DNA of 64,000 nt from Flavobacterium sp. Lineage in GTDB: Bacteria > Bacteroidota > Bacteroidia > Flavobacteriales > Flavobacteriaceae. The notes beneath the pieces are model-generated. The model was given only the letters and a program-made list of their open reading frames with translations. It did no database searches and had not been told where the DNA came from. A program made the translations under genes and the position numbers. How positions within the stretch are numbered: position 1 is the first letter of the stretch; each line of letters opens with the position of its first letter. Below, one piece after another: positions 26,896 to 35,152 of this stretch. The stretch covers positions 29,447 to 93,446 of the forward strand of contig NZ_JAIXTJ010000021.1 of NCBI RefSeq assembly GCF_027483985.1, in the 5' to 3' direction.

Positions 26896-26995
26896 TTAAC
26901 CCTGATGGGAATGAAAATAAAAAATGCCTTGATTGTTTCAAGGCATTTTTTTATTGTAATGGACAGCAGGAATAGGGTTTTGTGATAAACCCCAA
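26896..26995. repeat. bipartite dispersed repeat, copy 3
   Basis: The left part reads AACCCTGATGGGAATGAAAA (from 26898). The centre is a hairpin of 12 bp (AAAATGCCTTGA 26921-26932 / TCAAGGCATTTT 26938-26949). The right part reads TTGTAATGGACAGCAGGAAT (26954-26973), followed by a small stem GGGTTT/AAACCC (26975-26992). The left and right words match those of the two copies at 56957-57161 and 57433-57572. The hairpin may also terminate fhs. Confidence 0.7.
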
Positions 26996-27012
26996 ACGAT
27001 TCGTTCCTAAAA

Positions 27013-27870
27013 TTAATTAGTAATATCGCTATCTTCTAATTTTTTGTCTATGATTTTGCTGTTGTTTAATTGAACAGGTTTTTTGCTGCTTTTCTTCATT
27101 TTTAAATTTAGGAATTCTACAAAAAGTGAGAAGAAAATCGCAAAATATAAATATCCTTTTGGAATGCTATGAACTTCAACATCATTACCAAATTTGAAAT
27201 TTGCTAAATGCGAACCTTCTGCTAAAAGCATAACTCCAATAAGAATTAAGAAGGAAAGTCCAAGAATTTGAATCGTTGGATGTTCGTTTACGAATTTAGA
27301 AACTGGTCCAGCAAAAGCTAACATTACAACAATAGAAAGTACGATTGCTAAAATCATAATTTCGATTGCTCCAGCAGGTCCAAAACCTTTTGGTGGTTCG
27401 GCAGAACTTACTAAACCAATTGCTGTTAAGATACTATCAAAAGAGAAAACGATGTTTAATAATGCGATTTGTAAAATTGCAGCTGATAAGCTATTGCTTG
27501 CTTTTCCGTTGGTTGATTCTTCTTCACCTTCTAATTTGTGGTGAATTTCTGAAACCGATTTATATAACAAAAATAAACCTCCACCAAAGATGATTAAACT
27601 TTGTCCAGAAATTCCACCAGAGAAAAATCCGAAATCAAAATCATAAAAAGATTTTTTTAATCCCATAACCCAAGTGATTCCGAAAAGTAAGATAATACGA
27701 AATACCATTGCTAATAATAATCCAATTCTTCTGGCTTTTGGTTGATCTTCTTCACGAAGTTTTCCCGAAACGATAGATAAGAAAACAATGTTGTCAATAC
27801 CAAGAATGATTTCTAAAAATGTTAAAGTTAAAAGTGCAATTAATGCATCTGTGGTAAATAATACTTCCAT
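27013..27870 (-). CDS. TerC family integral membrane protein
   Basis: The 285-residue protein has about seven membrane segments and the TerC signatures LEIILGIDNIVFLSI (18-32) and NIVFSFDSILTAIGLV (about 138-153), each with the conserved Asp. TerC proteins are linked to metal-ion (often manganese) efflux and membrane metal homeostasis. The C-terminal 25 residues are hydrophilic. The start MEVLFTTDALIALL is typical. The gene is the last of a minus-strand set, 42 bases downstream of a lipoprotein gene. Confidence 0.9.
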   Translation of the reverse strand: MEVLFTTDALIALLTLTFLEIILGIDNIVFLSIVSGKLREEDQPKARRIGLLLAMVFRIILLFGITWVMGLKKSFYDFDFGFFSGGISGQSLIIFGGGLFLLYKSVSEIHHKLEGEEESTNGKASNSLSAAILQIALLNIVFSFDSILTAIGLVSSAEPPKGFGPAGAIEIMILAIVLSIVVMLAFAGPVSKFVNEHPTIQILGLSFLILIGVMLLAEGSHLANFKFGNDVEVHSIPKGYLYFAIFFSLFVEFLNLKMKKSSKKPVQLNNSKIIDKKLEDSDITN

Positions 27871-27911
27871 TAGTAAGTTTAAAAAGTTAAAGTTAAAGTG
27901 GTTTTACGGAA

Positions 27912-28286
27912 TTAATTGATTTTTGTTACAGTTCCTATTTGTTTTTTTGATTCTCCAACAAAAGAATATTCAAAAGTATAGGTTTTTCCTTCGGTTGAAA
28001 TGAATCGCATAGAAATTGCTTTTTGTTCAGCCATATTTCTTGGATGTAATTTTTTTAGAATAAATTCGTAGTCGCTTACCCAACGAACTGATGCAGTATC
28101 GGTTCTTCCTTTATAGGTTTCTATTTGTAATTTATCGGTTCGTTCAAAAGTTGTGATTTCTTTTTTGCCATTAACTTCTTGCACAAATTCAAATTTACCT
28201 GTTTTAAATTCTTCTGGATGGCATTCTAATTTGTTTTGGCAACTAAGAAAAAGTATAGATATTAAGAAAAGCAATAGTGTTTTCAT
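27912..28286 (-). CDS. small lipoprotein of unknown function
   Basis: The 124-residue protein has a lipoprotein signal (MKTLLLFLISILFLSCQN, Cys at 16) and a compact mature part with HPEEFKTGKFEFVQEVNGKKEITTFERTDKLQIETYKGRTDTASVRWVSDYEFILKKL. The pattern looks like the one-domain beta-barrel lipoproteins of Flavobacteriia that resemble a DNA-topoisomerase inhibitor-like or lipocalin-like fold; no certain family. It lies 15 bases after the DUF6095-like gene. Confidence 0.65.
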   Translation of the reverse strand: MKTLLLFLISILFLSCQNKLECHPEEFKTGKFEFVQEVNGKKEITTFERTDKLQIETYKGRTDTASVRWVSDYEFILKKLHPRNMAEQKAISMRFISTEGKTYTFEYSFVGESKKQIGTVTKIN

Positions 28287-28301
28287 ATAAATGGAATATA
28301 A

Positions 28302-28526
28302 TTATTTATCGTTAAAAAGTGCATCAGTCATTGTTTTTATTCCTTTGAAAGCTAAATACACCGAAGTAATACAAATGGAGCAGCCAATGACTAAAATTAA
28401 ATAATGCCAATTAGTGTGTTTGTTCATAAAGGCATTATACATAATGCTTGGTCCGATAAACATTAAAGGTAATGCACCAAATAAATATTTGACACCTTTG
28501 GCTAATAAATCTTTATTAGTTGACAT
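28302..28526 (-). CDS. DUF6095-like small membrane protein
   Basis: The 74-residue protein has two membrane segments, about 12-30 (GVKYLFGALPLMFIGPSIMY) and 40-62 (HYLILVIGCSICITSVYLAFKGI). It matches a small family common in Flavobacteriia (DUF6095 by memory). It has no known role and is tightly packed between a lipoprotein gene and an outer-envelope gene, all minus strand. Confidence 0.65.
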   Translation of the reverse strand: MSTNKDLLAKGVKYLFGALPLMFIGPSIMYNAFMNKHTNWHYLILVIGCSICITSVYLAFKGIKTMTDALFNDK

Positions 28527-28527
28527 A

Positions 28528-28989
28528 TTAAAAACGAATTTGTATGCCGTAACCTCGTTGGTTTCCGATTAAATTTACTTCAAAATTGGAGTTGGTATCA
28601 CCTTGATTTTTTAGACCATTATTGTACAAATCAATTCCTTCTTTAATTTTTTTGTTCTTTCCAGTTAAAACTGGGATCGCTACAATTAATGCTCCAGCTC
28701 CAATGTAAGTAGCGATAGTTGGATAATTTACATCAGAAACTAGGCCTACAACTATATCGGTAATGACCAAAGCACCACCAAATCCAATTAAGAAACCTCC
28801 AGCTGATTCTTTGCCAAGTCCAGATTTGAATTTACTCAAAGCTTCAGCATTAGAAGCCAATAATTGTTTGGTTTCTCTAGTCGAAATTTGACTTCCGTTT
28901 ACATAATATTTGCCTCGTTCTAAAGAGATTTCTTGAGCAAAAGAAAGTACAGACAGTAATAATGCGAATGTTAACAATAGTTTTTTCAT
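28528..28989 (-). CDS. exported protein of unknown function with membrane segments
   Basis: The 153-residue protein starts with a signal peptide (MKKLLLTFALLLSVLSFAQ). Residues 62-85 (ESAGGFLIGFGGALVITDIVVGLV) and 92-108 (TIATYIGAGALIVAIPVL) are hydrophobic, so after export it may span or lie in a membrane. The end is beta-like (NFEVNLIGNQRGYGIQIRF), with a terminal aromatic as in outer-membrane proteins. One base separates it from the DUF6095-like gene. Confidence 0.6.
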   Translation of the reverse strand: MKKLLLTFALLLSVLSFAQEISLERGKYYVNGSQISTRETKQLLASNAEALSKFKSGLGKESAGGFLIGFGGALVITDIVVGLVSDVNYPTIATYIGAGALIVAIPVLTGKNKKIKEGIDLYNNGLKNQGDTNSNFEVNLIGNQRGYGIQIRF

Positions 28990-29012
28990 AGTTTTTATTT
29001 TTTAAAATTTAT

Positions 29013-29822
29013 TTATTTCCAGTGTTCAACGGCTTTTCTAACGCTTCCAAATTCCATTAGTAATTCACTTGCTTTTTCGTAATTTACAGGAATTTCGCTC
29101 ATAATCATTTTTACGCCTCGATCAACTAATTTATCATTACTCAATTGCATGTCGACCATTTTGTTGCCTTTTACTTTTCCGAGTTGGATCATAGTTGCTG
29201 TTGAAATCATATTCAAAACTAGCTTTTGAGCTGTTCCTGCTTTCATTCGTGAACTTCCTGTAACGAATTCAGGTCCAACCACAACAACAATTGGAAAATT
29301 TGCAGTTAGTGCTAACGGACTTCCTTCATTACATGTAATGCAGCCAGTAACTATATCATTATCATTGCATTTTTTTAGACCTTCAATGACATAAGGTGTT
29401 GTTCCTGACGCAGCAATTCCTATTACCACATCGTTTGTTGAGATATTTTGTTCTTGTAAATCTATCCATGCTTGAGTTGTATTGTCTTCTGCATTTTCAA
29501 CTGCTTTTCTAATGGCTTTATCGCCACCAGCTATAATTCCGTTTACTAAATCAAATGGAACTCCAAATGTTGGTGGACATTCACTTGCATCAACAATACC
29601 TAATCTTCCGGATGTTCCAGCGCCGATATAAAAAAGTCGTCCTCCAAGTTTCATTTTTTCCACAACTTTTGAAACTAACGCTTCAATTTGGGGCAAAGCT
29701 TTTTCAACTGCCAACGGAACGGTTTTGTCTTCCTTATTAATATTAGTCAACAATTCAGATACCGACATTTTTTCTAAATGTTCGTATTTGGAGGATTGCT
29801 CTGTGGTTTTGGTGAAGTTCAT
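29013..29822 (-). CDS. murQ: N-acetylmuramic acid 6-phosphate etherase
   Basis: The 269-residue SIS-domain enzyme cleaves the lactyl ether of MurNAc-6-P to give GlcNAc-6-P and lactate in cell-wall recycling. It has the family pattern GGRLFYIGAGTSGRLGIVDASECPPTFG (about 60-87) and GSRMKAGTAQKLVLNMISTA (about 189-208). The length is slightly under the usual 300, as in other Bacteroidota. The neighbours are unrelated lipoproteins; no MurNAc transporter or kinase lies in the window. Its ATG overlaps the end of the upstream gene by four bases. Confidence 0.95.
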   Translation of the reverse strand: MNFTKTTEQSSKYEHLEKMSVSELLTNINKEDKTVPLAVEKALPQIEALVSKVVEKMKLGGRLFYIGAGTSGRLGIVDASECPPTFGVPFDLVNGIIAGGDKAIRKAVENAEDNTTQAWIDLQEQNISTNDVVIGIAASGTTPYVIEGLKKCNDNDIVTGCITCNEGSPLALTANFPIVVVVGPEFVTGSSRMKAGTAQKLVLNMISTATMIQLGKVKGNKMVDMQLSNDKLVDRGVKMIMSEIPVNYEKASELLMEFGSVRKAVEHWK

Positions 29823-30196
29823 TTAGTTTCTTCTATTTTAAAACTTTTAACTTGGTTAGATTGATTAAATTCGATTTTCAAATTTTTAATATAAACTGGA
29901 TCAATATCAAAACCATAATCTGTAACAATATTATAATAAATTGAATTTGGTTCAACGTTAGAATAATTTTCTGGTTCACCCAATAATTCAACTAGTTCAA
30001 TTTTAGAAAGTCCAATTAATTTATGGTTTAAAGTTAAATCATTTATCATCTTATCTCTATTTAAATAAAACCCATCACTAGACTTTAACCAATCTACTTT
30101 ATTAAATTTTATTTCATTTTTGCAAGAAAAACATATAATAATCAAAATAAAGACAATCTTAAATTTTGATGATAGAATGTTTTTAGACAGCTGCAT
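29819..30196 (-). CDS. lipoprotein-like protein of unknown function
   Basis: The 125-residue protein has a basic N-terminus then a hydrophobic run ending in Cys (FKIVFILIIICFSCKN, Cys at about 26), a probable lipobox. The mature part (FNKVDWLKSSDGFYLNRDKMINDLTLNHKLIGLSKIELVELLGEPEN) matches the short SmpA/OmlA-like pattern in which LIGLSKIELVELLGEP is the core. Other Flavobacteria carry similar proteins without known role. Stop/start overlap with murQ suggests co-transcription. Confidence 0.6.
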   Translation of the reverse strand: MQLSKNILSSKFKIVFILIIICFSCKNEIKFNKVDWLKSSDGFYLNRDKMINDLTLNHKLIGLSKIELVELLGEPENYSNVEPNSIYYNIVTDYGFDIDPVYIKNLKIEFNQSNQVKSFKIEETK

Positions 30197-30200
30197 AGTA

Positions 30201-30581
30201 CTACTTTAAAACGTGATGTGCTAAAACACTTTGAACATCATACACATTTACCGATTTATTAAATTGCTTTACAATACTTGGATTAACCTCACTTGAAACC
30301 CAAATTTTTAGTTCAGCCTCAAGGTCAAAAGTGCCTGCTGTTTCAATACTGAATCGAGAAATGCTCTTGTAAATAATCGATTTGTATTCAATTTTGCTTC
30401 CGGTAATCCCTTGTTTTTCAACTAAAATAAGTCGTTTGTTGGTGAAAATAAAAGTATCTCTTATCAGTTTGAATCCCAATTCAATTATTTCACCTTCAAT
30501 TAAAAGTTTTCCGTAATCATTTTGTAAAGTCTCCTGATTTACAGCACCAGCATTGCCTAATAGAGCAGAAAATAATCCCAT
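30201..30581 (-). CDS. bacterial PH-domain protein
   Basis: The 126-residue protein has the bPH pattern over most of its length: GKLLIEGEIIELGFKLIRDTFIFTNKRLILVEKQGITGSKIEYKSIIYKSISRFSIETAGTFDLEAELKIWVSS. The TNKRLILV strand followed by KIEYKSI is diagnostic. The N-terminal 20 residues are Gly/Ala-rich with no signal. These domains are cytosolic and of unknown binding partner. It precedes the SmpA-like gene by four bases. Confidence 0.85.
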   Translation of the reverse strand: MGLFSALLGNAGAVNQETLQNDYGKLLIEGEIIELGFKLIRDTFIFTNKRLILVEKQGITGSKIEYKSIIYKSISRFSIETAGTFDLEAELKIWVSSEVNPSIVKQFNKSVNVYDVQSVLAHHVLK

Positions 30582-30632
30582 AGTAATCTTATTTTATTTT
30601 TTGTTCTTCAAATATAAAATAAAAGTTCGGAA

Positions 30633-31301
30633 TTACATAAAATATGCTAACACAACTCCTAAAATAATCATCGAGATTTTTGCTATATTGAATTTATGTC
30701 CTTCACTACTTTCAAAAATGATGGTTGAGGAAATGTGGAATAAAATTCCGATAACAACCGCAGTAATCTCATTATAATAGTTACCTAAGCTCGGAAAAAT
30801 ATCAGAAATAAGTGTTCCAAGCGGTGTCATTACTGCAAATGTTAGCATAAAAAGAAACAAAGCGGTTTTGTTTAACTCAGCATTTAAGAAAAATGTGGTT
30901 AAGATAATTGCAATCGGTAAATGATGTATCGCAATTCCGAGCGCTAATTCGTGATGATGACCAACAGGAAAACCTTCTAGTAAAGCGTGAATACATAGGC
31001 TAATAAATAAAAGCCAAGGCATTTGAGTCATTTTATCGTGTCCGTGAACGTGTCCGTGTTCAGCTCCTTTTGAAAAAAATTCTAATATTATTTGAAATAA
31101 AATACCAAGCATAATAAAAATCCCAACATTATGGTTGTGAGATTCATATACTTCTGGTAATAAATGAATTACTGTTAATGAAAGTAAAAATGAACCACTA
31201 AAAGCTAGTAGTAATTTTAAATTTTTTTTAGCTCGTGGTTTTAGTGCTATTGCGATAAAAAAACCAAGTAAAACCGATAATAATGGCAATAAGTAATTCA
31301 T
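30633..31301 (-). CDS. ZIP family metal transporter
   Basis: The 222-residue protein has seven or eight membrane segments with a His-rich cytosolic loop (HGHVHGHDK, about 82-90) and the metal-binding segments HALLEGFPVG and AIHHLPIAIIL (about 106-145). It should import divalent metal such as zinc or iron. The start MNYLLPLLSVLLGFFIAIAL opens the first membrane segment. It shares one base with the methyltransferase gene upstream in the same transcript. Confidence 0.88.
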   Translation of the reverse strand: MNYLLPLLSVLLGFFIAIALKPRAKKNLKLLLAFSGSFLLSLTVIHLLPEVYESHNHNVGIFIMLGILFQIILEFFSKGAEHGHVHGHDKMTQMPWLLFISLCIHALLEGFPVGHHHELALGIAIHHLPIAIILTTFFLNAELNKTALFLFMLTFAVMTPLGTLISDIFPSLGNYYNEITAVVIGILFHISSTIIFESSEGHKFNIAKISMIILGVVLAYFM

Positions 31302-32065
31302 TATTTAAATATCATAATTAATCGTTCGCTAGTATTCTTGTGAAATTTTTTCAATTTGTAGTCGCCAAAAGTATCTAAAAGGTAAATACCAGCATCATCC
31401 ATCATCTTTTGAAAATCTTCTAAAGTTAACGCTTTTACTTTTTCGGTAAAATGATATTTTTCGTTTTGATCTTCAAATGCTATTTCTTTTATAATATGAT
31501 TGTCGGCAACATATCTTTTAATATGAAAATCAATGCCATCAACAGTTTTAATTTCTTCGGGAACTAAATTAGCGATGACTTGATGTACATTCATAAAATC
31601 GATTACAGCAAAACCATAATCAGTCAAACTTTCTTTAATTGCAATTAATGTTCTTAAATCATCGTTATCGTTTTCAAAATAACCAAAACTTGTAAAAAGA
31701 TTGAAAATAGCATCAAATTTATCTTCAAATTTTTCACGCATATCGTGTACTTCGAAATGCAAGGTATCGTTCGCATTTTTGCTTGCTTCTGCAATACTGT
31801 TTTCAGATAAATCGGCACCTAAAACATCAAATCCGAGTTGATTTAGATAAATAGAATGACGTCCTTTGCCACAAGCTAAGTCCAAAACTTTGGCTTTTTC
31901 AGGAAGATTTAGATAGTGTGTCAAATTATCCATAAAAACCTGCGCTTCACGGTAATTTCTGTCTTTATATAAAATGTGGTAGTAAGGTGTATCAAACCAT
32001 GAAACGAACCAATTATTAGTTGTAAGTTTCGAGTTTGGAGTTTCGGGTTTATCTAATATTGACAT
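31301..32065 (-). CDS. class I SAM-dependent methyltransferase
   Basis: The 254-residue enzyme has the Rossmann methyltransferase motifs: motif I VLDLACGKGRHSIYL (about 60-74), acidic residue in GADLSENSI, and DAIFNLFTSFGYF (motif IV-like). The N-terminal stretch SWFDTPYYHILYKDRNYREAQVFMDNL is typical of a Bacteroidota family without assigned substrate. It has no membrane segment. Small-molecule or ubiquinone-like substrates are possible. Confidence 0.85.
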   Translation of the reverse strand: MSILDKPETPNSKLTTNNWFVSWFDTPYYHILYKDRNYREAQVFMDNLTHYLNLPEKAKVLDLACGKGRHSIYLNQLGFDVLGADLSENSIAEASKNANDTLHFEVHDMREKFEDKFDAIFNLFTSFGYFENDNDDLRTLIAIKESLTDYGFAVIDFMNVHQVIANLVPEEIKTVDGIDFHIKRYVADNHIIKEIAFEDQNEKYHFTEKVKALTLEDFQKMMDDAGIYLLDTFGDYKLKKFHKNTSERLIMIFK

Positions 32066-32105
32066 TAATTCTTGTTCATAAAATTCCTAGCGTGCAAATT
32101 TAGTG

Positions 32106-32113
32106 TATTTTTG
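32106..32113 (+). promoter_or_regulatory. -7 box before THUMP methyltransferase gene
   Basis: TATTTTTG, exact consensus. The leader then holds the palindrome ATCCCAA-GT-TTGGGAT (32122-32137) and two 19-base repeats. Confidence 0.5.
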
Positions 32114-32149
32114 CAAAAGTTATCCCAAGTTTGGGATTTAGTTAGTTAT

Positions 32150-32187
32150 TGAAATTGCAATTGAATTTTGAAATTGCAATTGAATTT
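32150..32187. repeat. two tandem 19-base units
   Basis: TGAAATTGCAATTGAATTT occurs twice in succession (32150-32168 and 32169-32187), with a decayed third start, directly before the ATG at 32199. Confidence 0.8.
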
Positions 32188-32198
32188 TGATATTGAAA

Positions 32199-33365
32199 AT
32201 GGAAAATTTTAAAATGGTTGCCAAAACCTTCTTTGGTTTTGAAGAAATATTAGCTCAGGAATTACGCGTTTTAGGTGCGCAAGATGTTGAAATAGGAACA
32301 AGAATGGTAAGTTTTAAAGGAGATAAAGGTTTTATGTACAAAGCCAATTTGTCGTTAAGAACTGCTTTAAAAATCTTAAAACCCATTTATTATTTCAGAG
32401 CAAAATCCGATGTTTTATTATACAAAGGAATTCAAGGAATTGATTGGAGTACCTATCTAAATGCTAATCAGACTTTTGTTATTGACACAACCATTCATTC
32501 TGATTTTTTTAAACATTCACAATTTGTTTCTCAAAAAGCTAAAGATGCTATTGTAGATCAATTTCGTGAAAAAACTGGCGTTCGTCCAAGCATTGATAAA
32601 GAATTTCCCGATTTAAGAATTAATATTCATATCGATAAAGATCAAGTTTCGGTAGCGTTAGATACCTCAGGAAATTCGTTACACCAACGAGGTTATAGAA
32701 CGGCAACTAATATTGCTCCAATTAATGAAGTTCTTGCTGCAGGAATGCTATTACTAGCTGGTTGGGAAGGCAAAACTGATTTTCTTGATCCAATGTGTGG
32801 TTCGGGAACGATTCTTATTGAAGCCGGAATGATTGCATGTAATATTCCAGCTAATATCAATAGAAAAGAATTTGCCTTCGAAAAATGGAACGATTGGGAT
32901 AACGACCTTTTTGATCAAATTATTGATGCCTTGATGAAACGCACTCGCGAATTCCATTATACATTAAAAGGATATGATAAAGCGCCAAGTGCTGTAAATA
33001 AAGCCATTGACAATGTTAAAAATGCTAATCTTGACGATTATATAAAAATTGAACAACAAAATTTCTTTGATACTAAAAAGGAAACTTCTGGACCATTACA
33101 AATGGTTTTCAATCCGCCTTATGGTGAACGTTTGGATATTGATTTGGAACGTTTTTACAGAGAAATGGGTGATACAATGAAACAAAATTATCCCGGAACA
33201 AATGCTTGGTTCATTACAGCCAATTTAGAAGCATTGAAATATGTTGGACTAAAACCGTCAAGAAAAATCAAACTTTTTAACGGTAGTTTAGAAGCACGAT
33301 TGGTAAAGTACGAAATGTATGAAGGTAGCAAAAGAACAAAGTTTCAAGTAGAAGAAGACAAATAG
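32199..33365 (+). CDS. THUMP-domain rRNA methyltransferase (RlmL/K-like)
   Basis: The 388-residue enzyme combines an N-terminal ferredoxin-like and THUMP region (about 1-160; FEEILAQELRVLGAQDVEIGTRMVSFKGD) with a methyltransferase domain: FLDPMCGSGTILIEAGMIACNIPAN (about 190) and the catalytic NPPYGER (about 305). This matches RlmL, the 23S rRNA m2G2445 methyltransferase, in the RlmKL family. The start is the ATG at 32199, not the TTG at 32187, which lies within the 19-base repeat. Target inferred from family. Confidence 0.88.
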   Translation: MENFKMVAKTFFGFEEILAQELRVLGAQDVEIGTRMVSFKGDKGFMYKANLSLRTALKILKPIYYFRAKSDVLLYKGIQGIDWSTYLNANQTFVIDTTIHSDFFKHSQFVSQKAKDAIVDQFREKTGVRPSIDKEFPDLRINIHIDKDQVSVALDTSGNSLHQRGYRTATNIAPINEVLAAGMLLLAGWEGKTDFLDPMCGSGTILIEAGMIACNIPANINRKEFAFEKWNDWDNDLFDQIIDALMKRTREFHYTLKGYDKAPSAVNKAIDNVKNANLDDYIKIEQQNFFDTKKETSGPLQMVFNPPYGERLDIDLERFYREMGDTMKQNYPGTNAWFITANLEALKYVGLKPSRKIKLFNGSLEARLVKYEMYEGSKRTKFQVEEDK

Positions 33366-33459
33366 GAAACAAAAAAGTTGCAGTAAATTATCAAATTGAA
33401 ATTTTAAGCACAGTATACAATATACAACAATTCATTACACAACAACATATTACAAAAGA

Positions 33460-33693
33460 ATGAGTAAGCAAACAAAATCATTTATCTACAATTTATTAAG
33501 TTTTGCAGCTTTGTTTTTACCTTTACAAGTTGCAGTTTCGGCTTTTACAAACTTACAAGGACTGATGGTTTTAGTCGTAGCTTTTGTGATTGCAACTATT
33601 TTTGCGCCAAAATTTCAGGCTATCAAAACCAAAGATGGTGACAAATTGTTCATGAAAGTAATTTTCGTAAAAGGTGTAAAGGAAATCAACTAG
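33460..33693 (+). CDS. small membrane protein of unknown function
   Basis: The 77-residue protein has two hydrophobic stretches (about 8-30, FIYNLLSFAALFLPLQVAVSAF, and 33-50, GLMVLVVAFVIATIFAPKF) and a basic C-terminus. It is probably an inner-membrane protein. It lies 94 bases after the THUMP gene and 4 bases before the nuclease-like gene, so it is likely in the same transcript. No family recognised. Confidence 0.6.
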   Translation: MSKQTKSFIYNLLSFAALFLPLQVAVSAFTNLQGLMVLVVAFVIATIFAPKFQAIKTKDGDKLFMKVIFVKGVKEIN

Positions 33694-33697
33694 TTTA

Positions 33698-34399
33698 GTG
33701 AAAATTGGTACAATTAACATCGATTGGTTTTTAAAAAAAGAAACCACTCAGAATCTTATTTTAGAAAAAATCAAGCAACAAGATTTCGATTTCTTAATTG
33801 TAACAGAAAATAGTGATGCATTTTATTTGCCCGACAACTATTTTGTTTATCATTCAAATGCACTTCCTTTAAATTCAGAATATGAGAATTTAGATTACGG
33901 AACTTACTTAAAAGGCAAGCAAGCTTTTAGAACGTCAATTTTCAGCAAATATCCTTCAATAAAAAAGAATGTTGTGCAAGATGCTTTCACAAGTGTCTGT
34001 CATAGTTTTCTGATAGGTGAAAAAGAAATAACTGTTTACGGTACAATTATTGGCACTTGGGGAATTTTGCATCAAAAAACAGTAGCAAAAAAAGAATTAT
34101 TACATTTTTTAATTGATTCTGAGTCTTTCAGAAATTATCAAAATGTGATTGTTGCAGGTGATTTAAATACCTCTTTTATAGTTTCTGAAAATCGAGAGCT
34201 TTCTCAAGTAAACAGTCGAGCTATTTTTGAATTGCAAGCAAAGAAAATAAACCTTTCAATAGTTACGGCGCAAATTCCTCAAAATATTGATCACTTTTTA
34301 CTTTCCGAATCTTTGAATTGTGTAGCTACTTCAGTTTTTATGGATGAAACAGAACTAAAAGATGCTTATCACAAAGGAATTGCAGCTATTATTGAGTAA
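33698..34399 (+). CDS. endonuclease/exonuclease/phosphatase-like protein
   Basis: The 233-residue protein starts at GTG (33698) and has the EEP fold outline: KIGTINIDWFL (N-terminal strand with Asn), DFDFLIVTENSD (Glu in place of the metal ligand), VIVAGDLNTSF (GDxN motif) and IDHFLLS near the C-terminus (DH motif). The key residues are present, so it may be active on nucleic acid or phosphoesters. The stop abuts that of the convergent gene. EEP call supported by motif order only. Confidence 0.7.
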   Translation: MKIGTINIDWFLKKETTQNLILEKIKQQDFDFLIVTENSDAFYLPDNYFVYHSNALPLNSEYENLDYGTYLKGKQAFRTSIFSKYPSIKKNVVQDAFTSVCHSFLIGEKEITVYGTIIGTWGILHQKTVAKKELLHFLIDSESFRNYQNVIVAGDLNTSFIVSENRELSQVNSRAIFELQAKKINLSIVTAQIPQNIDHFLLSESLNCVATSVFMDETELKDAYHKGIAAIIE

Positions 34400-35152
34400 T
34401 TATTTTTTGATTTTTTCCTTTGGTTTCACAATGGTTTTGAAAATTGGTACGAAATAAGAAACTGTATAATTCATTCCAACTCCAAATTTTCCGTCATAAG
34501 TTCTATTGAAACCAGGAATGTACAGATTATCAAATCCGTCTGGTTTTTTATTGGAAACTAAGTAGTTCAATCGCGCACTCATTCCAATATAAAAGTTTTT
34601 AAACATCTCTACTTTTGCACCAGCAACGACTTCTATCCATTGCGCAGTTAATCCGCTATATTTTTGACCTGAAGTAATTTCGGGAACTTGACCAAAATAA
34701 GGATTCGGATTATAAATTGAATACGAATTTAAAGTTTGACTAAACGAGCTAAAGCCATAGCGCATACCAACATAAAGCATATTGTTCATTCCCAACCAAT
34801 TTTCGTAACCATTAAAATCAAAACCAGCTTTTATATAAGTACCTTTAGTAGTAAAGTTCAATCGGTCGTCGTCAACAGTTTTGTTTTCTGTTCCAATTTC
34901 GGCTGCTACATAATGTTTTCTTGTAAGCTTAAAATCACCAACCAATTCTAATCCACGATAGTCTTTTTCATAAAACGAACGTGTTAATTTAAACAAATCA
35001 GCACCAACACGCAAACCATAACGTTCCGTTTTGGGTTTGATGCTGTCTTTTTTTACTCCGGTAGAATCGATCGTTTTTACTTCTTGAGCATTTCCCAAAA
35101 ACGAAACGATTAGTAATAGTAGACTAAAAGAATATTTTAACGTGTACTTCAT
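34400..35152 (-). CDS. DUF6048-like outer-membrane protein
   Basis: The 250-residue protein has a signal peptide (MKYTLKYSFSLLLLIVSFLGNAQ) and a beta-rich mature part with repeated strands such as RYGLRVGADLFKLTRSFYEKDYRGLELVGDFKLTRKHYVAAEIG and ending in VPIFKTI. This fits a small beta barrel of the DUF6048 type. The ATG at 35152 replaces a TTG four codons upstream. It overlaps the previous gene by 29 bases. In Flavobacteriia this protein follows rlmD and a DUF6452 protein, as here. Confidence 0.7.
   Translation of the reverse strand: MKYTLKYSFSLLLLIVSFLGNAQEVKTIDSTGVKKDSIKPKTERYGLRVGADLFKLTRSFYEKDYRGLELVGDFKLTRKHYVAAEIGTENKTVDDDRLNFTTKGTYIKAGFDFNGYENWLGMNNMLYVGMRYGFSSFSQTLNSYSIYNPNPYFGQVPEITSGQKYSGLTAQWIEVVAGAKVEMFKNFYIGMSARLNYLVSNKKPDGFDNLYIPGFNRTYDGKFGVGMNYTVSYFVPIFKTIVKPKEKIKK

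Noticed and set aside
29013..29822. Complete MurNAc recycling operon around murQ
   Set aside because: No transporter, kinase or NagZ-type gene is adjacent; neighbours are unrelated small lipoproteins and a PH-domain protein.
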